Assembly (NCBI RefSeq): GCF_964204645.1
Contig: NC_134026.1
Coordinates: forward strand, 19,920,650-19,984,649
From: Tubulanus polymorphus
Lineage: Eukaryota > Nemertea > Palaeonemertea > Tubulaniformes > Tubulanidae
DNA length: 64,000 bases
Direction of reading: 5' to 3'
Shown here: positions 54,166 through 64,000 of the stretch, one piece after another
Numbering within the stretch: the first letter of the stretch is position 1
Layout: each line of letters starts with the position of its first letter
The notes under the pieces: generated by a model
What the model was told of the DNA's origin: nothing
Databases searched by the model: none
The model's input: the letters and a program-made list of their open reading frames with translations, nothing else
Program-made: the position numbers and the translations under genes

Positions 54166-57130
54166 AATGATAACATCATACCATTTTTGCCTGTATTTGT
54201 TCAAATTTGAAATTTTAGAAATATACATTCATTTATTTTTTTATTCATTGGCCACGGCTGAATCGTTTCTGGCAAGAAATGTGAAAAATGTATTCATAAA
54301 AATTAATTCCTGAAACAAACAAAATGTATTTACACTATAATACATCTACTATTTGTCCAAAATTATAATCGTTGGGAAATTAGACATGAAGATGTTCTGG
54401 CTAAAATCTTATTTTTGTTCCTAATTTGTGTAGCTTTTCAATTCTTTTGACCGAATTACTTTCATTTCCGCGTAATACAGAATGACGCGTCGATAAACGA
54501 GCGCGCTTTTGAAATTTTATGAACGTGCACCATGCGGAAAAATAATTTTTAGCCGCCTTTGATAACATCGCTGCGCGACCGAACGCTCGACGAGTTTAAA
54601 CGAGCTTAATTTCGCCGTCATTTTCATTCTTTGATACATAAAGAACGGGCAATTTGCATTCTCTGGATCTAGACGGCGAAGCGCCCGGAGGCGCACGCTG
54701 CGCGCATCACTTAATGCATTATTATCTCCGATCGGCCGGCAAATCTCGGAGCGCAGATTCTACGGCGCGAATTCCACTCTCATCGGTGAATGATAATTAC
54801 CGCCAGAAACAAACATCACGCCGCCGGCCATAAAAAGACAGACGACAGCGCGCGGAAAAGATCGCGCCCCGACGCAACCGTATTTATCTTTCCGTTCGAC
54901 AGCACAATGCGCCTGCAGACGACTTATTGCCTTCCCGCTGTTCCGGACACGATTTCATTTCCTTTTAAAATCGGTTAAATGACGAAGGCAATTAGCGGAA
55001 TTTGTCCGAAAAGACCGATGAAAATAAATCTCTTGTTTGTCAACGATCATGCGATGGTTATCAAACTAGCTTTTTTATTTTGAAATAGGGATTGTCCCTC
55101 TTGTGTATTTGACCGATTAATTAATTCGGATTGATTTGAATGTTGTGTCCTGCCGGGAGCGAAACAGGGGGTTTGATTTTGAAATCGGAAATCGAAATAC
55201 AGATCGAGTTCAATGAATTTCTTTTTAAACGAAATACATGATTGGAAAGTAAGCTTTTTAACAGGAAAATTTACGACCAAATACTATTTCCCTAGACAGT
55301 CGATTTTTTACCTAAATAGATTAATTTGAACCCGTGCCAAAAGAATAACGTAGCATCAATATGATATCAGTCCATCCAAAATTTCGTTAACAAAGTGTAA
55401 ATTTGCGTCGAATGATCGAGAAAATGCCTTGGAACAAAAAGCAGAAAAAGCAATTGAAAAGGGAAAATTCTAGTACAGAAATGGTTTAGAAAAAAAAATT
55501 GCTGTTGAGCTTGTACATACTTTGATTAGTTATAGAAAGCAGTTTATGTGCGATGTTTTAAAACATTTCAAACGCACGAATATTAGAATTGGTTCAATAA
55601 TTAAACGTCAATGTGTAGGCTAAAAAATCCGGTTCATTTTTCAAAAACAAGTATTAGTACAGGGTTGAAAGGCGACCGGCCGGGTCAACTGTAAAGCTAA
55701 GACAGAAAGGAGAATCAATTGGTATCAATTTTTACCCTACAATCGGGTAAATGCTCATCGTGTTCGACTTTAGATACCGTTGCAATGTTATCGAGATTTA
55801 TCGTTTATTGAATAAATATTAACACGGAATTGACAATGAAAACTCGCATCCTTAATCGTTGCGTTTAATGTGCTATAGAGCACCACGCCTTCGCAACGAT
55901 TTTGTTCGAATTCGAACAAAAATATTTGCGCGACAATAATTATGAATACACTTCTTCGTTATTGTGCCAATTTGTTGCGTAATTCGCCGAATGGTCCCAG
56001 TTTCACCCGGGCGTGATTTACCCCGACAGAAAATGAAATATCAACATTATTCAGGCGCTTAAATGCGTCCTTTTCAAATCCGTTAAATCAATAAGCGATA
56101 ATTCTATTGCGATCACGGTTTCTTGTGTCTTTGAATTTGTCGTCGTTACGAAAACACCGCCGCGTCGAAGATGAGTTGCCATAGTTATGTTGCAATCGTC
56201 AGACAAATGCTTCGAATGAAATATCTGTATTTGTTCAAGGGATTTCGAATTCCGCGGCGCGGAGGGACGCGAGGATTTAGGTTCTCGCCGAACACAAGTC
56301 GCGTGACAACTCTTGTTGTTACAATTACTTAAAATCCATGTTTGATTTCGAATCAAAAGGCTATTATTCGTGTCGTGATGAAATGGGTCATTATACTAAC
56401 GATTCTAATAAGTAGTGAAACGAATCACGAATATATTTGCTCATTCATCTTTAAAGAAAATATTTCGTTGCGTTGCGTAAGATATATAACAGATTTTTCA
56501 TAATGTTTATTTTGTTTAAAGAAAAACATTGATAATATTTCTTCATTTTCTCATATGTAACGAGATGTAATGAGAAATATTTTCTATCCATCTTAAGCGG
56601 TTTATTGTGGCCCTACACGGTAGATGGGATTCGTTATACAGACGCAATGTCCATAAGAATATAGATTCGTATTTCAAAGAAATCTTCAACTAATCGTAAA
56701 TTTATTACTCGCGCACGTTTTCCGCGCAGGAATTCCATTTTTGCAGTGTGGATGAATACCGAAATTAGTTAGAAAGATCGTAGCATCCAATCAAATACAA
56801 AGATACGATACGATAGGAAATACGACGAATAAAAAAGTTTTTAAAAACATTTTTGCATAATATAATGCAGCCATTTTTAGAAATAGATTTGAGAAAGATA
56901 GGGAAACCGTGTTAATTTCATGTTAATTTATGCGGTATGTTTTATTTCATCATCGCATGACAGTTAATCAACTGTTTTTTTCTGCGCGCGCATTGTTTCT
57001 GCAGCACCCTCGACGTTCTGTTAGTTCACGAGTTTACCTCATGCGGTCGAACTTATCACCTCCGCAGACAACAACAAAAAACAACAAATCACCTTTCCCC
57101 CTCATCTGGCAGAATAATCCCGGGTAAAAA
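54166..57130. other. Gene-free stretch with CpG-dense islands
   Basis: 54480-54990 and 55790-56340 are CpG-dense and repeat-free; other parts are AT-rich. ORFs of 60-101 codons on both strands show no domains. Confidence 0.4.
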
Positions 57131-58273
57131 AAACCAACCGCTTACTCAGCTGAACACGAGACCCGTAAAAATAGGAACCTTGCCAAAATCATTCCGACGT
57201 TTGAAATCTTGCGTTAAGTCGCCTTCACAGAATAGGTTTTAGGGGATCTCAGGCTGCAAAATCTAGGGGAGGGAATTGTTCGTGTTCGAAAGTTCCTTTT
57301 GTCAGGGTATAGTATTGGCACTGCTTTCAAGAGTCCATTGCATACTGTGGCTCGTCTCGTCACCGTTCGGAGTCAATGGTATACGACGGCCAAGGACCTG
57401 GTAGAGAGCCGGGTTCCTGCGAGTGAACCTTTGATCATTTTATTATTTGATAAGTAGTTATTTCCCTATCCCGTACTTAGCTTCCGACCTGTCCAAAGTT
57501 CGATTCGACATCGGGTTCACGGGTAGGTGCAATACAGTATCCCCAGAAAGGCTAACCACAAACAATGCACAAACATTCAGTTTATCCTTATAGAGTAATC
57601 TTGATTACCACTCCAAGAATTTTCCATCATGTTACTGTGGTTGAAAAAGCTTGTGAAATCCTCACCATTTTCACTTCCTTCTTCAAACTTATCCACTCGG
57701 TTACGATTTTTTTTTCGTTTTTATATCAGGGTCATCCTTTTATAGCGTTGACAAACTGACTATATAAGCGGTATTTCTATTCGCAATCTGTACCGCGAAC
57801 GAAAATTCAAGGTCGTCGTAAATCAACCTTGCCGGTTTTATTCGTACACGCTGCGATTCGGTTTATTGCATCATATGTATACATGCGGCTTGATAAAGAG
57901 TTATAAAAACGTCAGATGAAAAATCAGGGCCGTCGGCTATGTGTACATGTGTTTATATACTCGCTTCGAACATTGTCTTTATCATCGCGATATTAGATAA
58001 AAATAAAAACCACTTCCGTAATCGAACCTGATCCGATTCCGATAGAATTGTGCCTCGAGATACCGCAGGAATATACTGAAGTGTGTCGTAATATATAAAT
58101 CCATATTCATTTATTTTTTCATCGTTATTATGATAAAATATATATATGTATATGTATTCGCGATACCGTTTTGTATACGTGTAGTAACATGCACATATAC
58201 TACACACGTTCAAAGTAAATATGTATCGACAAAAATTCATAGAAGAATTTTCGATATCAATAATAATAATAGC

Positions 58274-58352
<79 letters not shown>

Positions 58353-60129
58353 TACAAACTGAGATCATCAAACATTGTCTGTTTTCAAAGAAATGGAACA
58401 ATATTCAAATGGAATTTGTATCTTAACTTGGAATCTGCCTTGAAAGCGTGTATCGATTTTTTTTTAAATCAGTACGTTGAAACTTGATGTGTAATCGGTT
58501 TGAATACTTCGAGTCTTATAACCTGGTACATTGATATCTAGTCAGCGTTAAGGTTCCGTGTGAGTCGATGTGCACTACTTAAATAGATTTCATAACTCTT
58601 ACTTCATTTTTGATAAATTTTAGTAGTAATCTTTGAAAGGATGTGCTCTACGTCATTAATACATCAGGGCTAGACTGGTCGCCGTAAATCCAATTCAATT
58701 ATCGATATATTCAAATCCAAAATAACTTTATTGATCCTTGATATTACATAAACCATATCATATTATTTATCGTCGACAATATTAAGCAATATACGTGTTA
58801 TTTTTTAAGGCGTCAATACACTTTCAAATTATTTTCTTTTTTTTAAATACTAAAAAGAACTACTGCAGATTCCAAGTTGCGCACGTGATATACAAACATA
58901 AAGGAATACAATGCCAAGCCAAGAAGACAATCACGCTGATGATGACGATAACAGTTATAGTAATGATATCTATAATATGTATGATATAAAAGAAAAACAT
59001 ATAAATTAGACAATGGAAAATGTACAATAACAAAGTGATCATTATAGATAATATTCAATTAGTTTTTAATACACAATTTTTGATTGTTGCTGCTCAGAAA
59101 TCACAAATCATCAGAATATGATAATAATATTTTTTTCATTCACCGAGTAATTAGACCCTACAATCAAGAAAATTCATCATTCGATTTAATAAATAATATA
59201 TATACTTCATATATGCACCGTTTAAAAAGTATTGATTACAAAAACACAAGTTATATGATTTTTCATGAGTGTATAATTTTTTCTGAATATCTTTTCGATT
59301 CTCTCTAAATCAAAAAACGATTTCTTTAACAGTTTCAGTTCTTAAAAATCCAGTTGCGACGATTGGAGAATTCGTCGGAAAGAAAATATAGATTTCTTGA
59401 ATTACAAATCCCTAGAAAATAATGTTTTCTCAGAAAATTTTACGTTGAATTTTACATTTTTCGCATAAATATACAAGCAATCCGCTGAACACAAGCTGAA
59501 CACAAGCCGGTCATTCTTAAGTACATCATGAACACAATGAGTGGCGGAAGAAAAAGTCTGGCTATAGTCCAGAATATCAAAATATGAATCTTGTTTTGAA
59601 AATAACGTTTACGAAATAAAAACGCCTTTTTAGAAATGATATATTATCAAAACAATTCGTCAGTATTGTAGAAAAAGGATTCGATTCCATTTTTTTCCGA
59701 AACCCTTTTTGATTTTGTTGATTAGGTTCAAATACGAATTTATAGAAAGAGATAAAATTTTCAGATTCTGTGACATATTCCTCAGTGACTTTTTATCTAT
59801 GGTCGATGATCTACACAGCGCTACAAACAACAAAGGTAGAGGGGGCACACAACGGACATAACGAGTAACTTCAAAATAAACTTTTGCCTTCACGATGAAC
59901 TTTTCTCATCGGAAAAGGTTGTGCGTAAATATTCGCATATAGCATTCCCACGTAATCGGGTTGTTCAGTGTGAAACACCAAATATGTCTTTCACATCTCA
60001 CACAGTCATGTTCTCCGTGTTCGGGAATTTGAGATCATTGGAAAACTATTACATCAACGGTCAAAGTGATCCAAAAACTAAATTTCTGAATGTCAAAATT
60101 TTCGATGCTCTTCAATTCAACTATCAGTT
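57131..60129. other. Gene-free AT-rich stretch with (AAT)n
   Basis: Trinucleotide (AAT)n occupies 58259-58351. Many TATATATG and ACATGTAT words. The poly-Ile and poly-Asn ORFs over the microsatellite are artefacts. Could be long UTR or intron of a gene outside the window; nothing proves it. Confidence 0.45.
58259..58351 (+). repeat. (AAT)n microsatellite
   Basis: About 30 units with two interruptions (AGC near 58271 and ATT near 58316). Confidence 0.95.
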
Positions 60130-60392
60130 CAGGCCCGTGCCGAGGGGGGTTCGGGGGTAGCGAACAAACACCCTAAAATTTGGCCCATCAAAAAGTCAGC
60201 GTCAAAAATTTGGGTCACGATTTTTGGATACAATGTTCATGTTTTTCCGCCTTTAAACCCATTCTTAAATGATTTATCCAGGTACCCAGACTTTGAGTGT
60301 TCAATAGGAAAGCGTCCCTTTTTACGATGGTGAAAAAGTGTCCTTTTTCTTGAAATATAACTGCCCCTTAAAAAAAGCTCGGCAAGAGCCTG
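60130..60392. mobile_element. MITE of the CAGGCCCGTGCCGAG family, copy 2
   Basis: Left end CAGGCCCGTGCCGAGGGGGG, right end GCTCGGCAAGAGCCTG. Its reverse complement matches 18337-18617 in order (GAGCTTTTTTTAAGGGGCAG, AAAAAGG, CCCAAAT). Confidence 0.65.
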
Positions 60393-63300
60393 TGCTGTTT
60401 TGCAATAAAGAAGAATCTTACGCGCATGTTCACAGTATTCAACGAGAGTTTCCTACACAGACTACCATATTTTCTATGAAATTAGAAGAATAAATACGAG
60501 TAATTTATCTCAATAGTTAACACAAGAGTTAAAGAATATAAGTTTATATGTATGTAATATGTATATACAGAAAAATATCGACGAAAAGAATATCTATAAC
60601 TTACGTTAAAAATCTACCCTACGCCATTTCAGGTATAATCGGCATACAAAGTCAGAACAAAAAAATAAATCAATAAATGAGGTATTCATGTTTTTAACTT
60701 AATAATACAAATCAATCATTAAAAAACGTACGAATTAGTGCTAATTTAATTAAGTACGCGTCATTTCACCCCCGACGACGAATTAGAAAAGCGACGATTT
60801 GAAAGAAGAAAAAAAATAGAAAATCATTTTGAACTTCTTTTTCGTTATCCTAACAGTAGGAGGATATAGTTCGGGATTTCAACCCAATCAAAATAGATGC
60901 TTAATTGTCGGATTTTCCACTTACGCAGCTTAAGTGAACGAAAATTAGATTTAGAAACAACTAAACGAAAATGGAACAAATACGAAAATTTGATCTTCGA
61001 AGCGGGTGGAATAGTGCTAGAATTTCCACGAACAACTACGCGTAACAAATCCCGAAAATATGTAAATAAAAAAAAAACGAAACTCGGTATATATGTGTGA
61101 AAAGAAATTTGTAGATTTCTTCAATGAAGTGTTTGTAAAATTTAGTTCACCGGTGTGACGGCTGCTCGAGGAGCTGGCTGGCAAAGTTACAGATAGATAG
61201 ATTCTTTTGTGGTTATTGCACCCGGCAATAATGATAGAATATTTTATCAAGCGCATATCTGGGTGTTGACTTTCAAAACGGTATCCCCAATATCAACTAT
61301 TAGCGCGCGTTATGTTTTGATACATATATATATGTATATATATACCATGTGACTCGCGTACTCTTAGATTATTTGTTCTTATGTACTAATTATCTTATGT
61401 AGAAATCCCTTCAATAGTCATCTTTCTTCTATCACATACATTCGAATTCACTAAGAGAACAAAAACCTAACGACGGCCTGTGCCATCGAACCGAAAACAT
61501 AGTTCTCACATACGTGCATCTCCTGTACTTTCTCGCGCCTTAGCAATGACTCAAGCCATCGGTCGAAGGGATTAACGAAAAAAAAAAAACGTTTTCTAGG
61601 TAATGTTAGGATTTTGAGGTTTATCCATAAGCATTCAAATGCACACCTGGTAACCACTTACCTTCGGTAAAACACAAAATCCCCAGTACGAACATATTTA
61701 GTTCTCCCATATAGTTAATGTGCTGACTGAAGTATTTTCGTTGTTTAGATACATATATGCAAGAATGTGGTCTGTACAAAGATCAAGAGGTTGCATGTAT
61801 ACGTATATTGAAACGTAGCCTTTAGATATAGCATCTATTTTCTGTAATCTAAATTCAAGCCATTAATATACATTTATTGAGTTCACGGTTTTTTACGGTG
61901 TATGCAAAAACTATGCAAAAACTACCAAAAGAAAAAATTCTCTCAAATCCTTTTTCTAGATATTATCCACAGTTGTAACATTATTAGATGTTTCGCAGTT
62001 CCAGAAGTGCCGGGATACAGTTTTGCGGAGAGTTAGCTGAAGTTTCCGGGGGAAGGCGCAGACACTAATTGCAAAAACAATACTTCTTCAGAGTCACGAA
62101 AAAATGTTCCATTTGATCGATTTCACGATATACACTTACATGACACCGCTTAAACGCACACAAGTTCGCGCAAATTACCATCGTCCGTACGCACAGTCAT
62201 AATCACGCCAAAAAAATACGACACTACACATTTCGCTAGACACAAAAATAGTATTGTCAGTTTTTTTTTTCAGTTATGAATCTTTGCGTTAGAATTCCAC
62301 GGCATATACATACATATATATGAACCCTGGGTTTCCGTTGAGTTTCGATTGAGTTTATGAATAACTAATTTGCTTGATGATGACACGACGAGGTAGATTT
62401 TTTAATGTTTTCTCTCTATCGTCTTCTCTCTGGGACTTCTCGATGATGCAACGTGACGTCACGAGACACCAGCTAATTCTCACAGACGACTTTCGGCTTG
62501 TGCCAGTCCACAAGGCGTAGTGGTCGTCAAAAATGATTCCGCTCACCAAAGTTCGCATCGTCAAAACCTGAAATTGTACAAACATAATGTTTTTTTTTAA
62601 ATCAAGTTGGAATGAACGAATGAAATTATTTGCAAATCCAGGGTTTGATCTTTGCGCGCGTAACAGCCGGGATGCTGGCGACGGCAATTTGCTAATTTAT
62701 TGTTCGAACGGGTTTATTGTTGTTTGCGACTAAACCAATAATTGCTCGTCAAATTAAACCCTTTAGAATCACCTGCGCCACGTGCGAGCGTTGTGAAAAC
62801 ATCGCCGTGAGGACAAAAGGGATTATTGCAAAGTTAATACGTTTCTAATTACGGAAAGGACAATGGGAACCCACTTAAAGCGCCTTGATCAAAATGATGA
62901 TGATTCATTGAGAATTCTTTTCCTAAGTGGCAATGAATGCCATCGTATTTTTTCTAACAAGTGTCAGAATTTTTATCAACCACACACCACTGATCTAGGG
63001 TCGATTCTAGATCCGTTCGAAAGCGCTTTCAAATGGTTTTTATTTGCGACGTGCTCTGCGCATCTTAAAAAAAACATTTTATGTTTGATGTATTGTATGA
63101 ACTGTGCGTATGTGTGGTAGTTAGATGTAGCGGATATCTCGATTCCGAGAAGGGTTCAATCGGTCGTGTGTATATGCCTTACAACTCATTCGTCTGCGCG
63201 GATCGTCAAATCGATTTTCAATCTAAATTATGCATGTACCAGGAAGATGAGCCCCTGCGGATTACAGCTGATCGTAATTCTTCGACGGGAAAAGGCAAAA

Positions 63301-63523
63301 GGTCAAAAAATTTATTTACAACACCTAAGCCTTTCGGTTTGTAAACGACATTAAGTTGACAAGCGCGTGGGTGATATAGTCCGGTATAAACAAGATACTA
63401 TTTTTAGGTCTGTTGACCCCGGTTGAGAACAATTATGATATATTGTCTTATTTTGAGTTCAATGATTTAAATAAATTTAAATTTAAATAACGTTTAAAAA
63501 CGAAAGATATGTACGGTATTTTA
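60393..63523. other. Gene-free AT-rich stretch
   Basis: No convincing gene. A 110-codon minus ORF (62355-62687) crosses a good acceptor-like TTGTACAATTTCAG at about 62573 but encodes nothing I recognise. 62640-62860 and 63120-63330 are somewhat CpG-richer. Confidence 0.4.
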
Positions 63524-63757
63524 GAAGCGGATCCAGAAGCCAATTTTGAAGGACTTGTCACATCCTAAAAGGGAACTTTGATATGCAAAAAGGTAATAAC
63601 GTACTCCTGAACGGAGGGGTTAATTTTGAAGAAATGTCAAGTCCCACAAAGGAACTTGTGTCCATAAATGTACCCATTATCTTTGATGGCAAAACGGAAT
63701 TGGAAAAATTGTTGGACTTGTACAAGTCTCATAAGTCTCCCTGGATCCGCCCGTGTT
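63524..63757. mobile_element. hAT-like MITE, GCGGATCCAG ends
   Basis: Starts AGCGGATCCAGAAGCC and ends CCCTGGATCCGCCCGTG. CCAATTTTGAAGGACTTGTC and ACATCCTAAAAGGGAACTTT match the element at 24049-24320. The 69-codon ORF inside is part of the repeat. Confidence 0.75.
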
Positions 63758-64000
63758 TATATTTGCAACGAACAAACTGTCAAAATGGATAAAATGATTA
63801 TATATAACTAAGCCTGTTATATTTAATGTAGTCATTAGCATCCGTGTGTGTTTCTATCAAGGCACGCGTGTGAATATGCTATTCTAGCCATATTAATGAC
63901 GCATTACGCAATATTTATATATATGTAGTCAAAGCAATTATCATTCCGGGTGCCAGAATGTTCGTCTTGATGACCGAACGAATGACTTCCGGGAATGACT
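63758..64000. other. Gene-free end of window
   Basis: AT-rich sequence with nothing identified. Confidence 0.5.

Noticed and set aside
58130-58487. Overlapping poly-Asn and poly-Ile ORFs of 88-140 codons
   Set aside because: They are translations of the (AAT)n microsatellite in different frames and strands.
62355-62687. Last exon of a gene after acceptor TTGTACAATTTCAG
   Set aside because: The acceptor looks good, but the frame is open on both sides of it, encodes nothing recognisable and has no upstream partner.

Overview
This is a 64-kb piece of animal nuclear genome. It contains spliced GT-AG introns, long AT-rich intergenic DNA, CpG-dense islands, many short inverted-repeat transposons (MITEs) and a decayed non-LTR retrotransposon. 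The repeats point to a marine invertebrate, probably a spiralian such as a mollusc. The best clue is a pearl/Helitron-like element with a ~154-bp tandem core, an (ACGG)n microsatellite and a 3' hairpin, an architecture I know from bivalves. This taxonomic reading is inference.

Left part (1-11.8 kb). Two long and two partial copies of the pearl-like element (1-951, 1895-3139, 7673-7919, 14615-14850) surround the only gene I can support fully: a minus-strand RNFT1/RNFT2-type membrane RING E3 ubiquitin ligase. I reconstructed eight coding exons between 11775 and 5116. All splice phases agree and the protein is 400 residues, with an acidic, Ser/Asn/Gly-rich N-terminus, several membrane segments and a C-terminal C3HC4 RING. 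Its introns hold a piggyBac-type MITE and several other repeat fragments.

Middle (11.8-39.8 kb). There is no further clear gene. A 1.3-kb foldback element with 533-bp arms lies upstream of the RNFT gene. Families of palindromic MITEs follow, many nested inside one another. Between them are repeat-poor, CpG-dense islands that could be regulatory DNA.

Retroelement (39.9-44.1 kb). A plus-strand RTE-like non-LTR retrotransposon carries three in-frame stops, two frameshifts and substitutions at two catalytic endonuclease residues. Its reverse transcriptase core is still largely open. Its 5' region carries a duplicated segment.

Right part (44.1-64 kb). This part has MITEs inserted with visible target duplications, a MITE that received the tail of an L2/CR1-like retrotransposon, and a 38-bp perfect palindrome that recurs in related form three times within 1.6 kb. 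The remainder is long AT-rich DNA with microsatellites. A few short ORFs next to splice-like signals (44.16, 53.4 and 35.15 kb) are recorded as weak exon candidates only.
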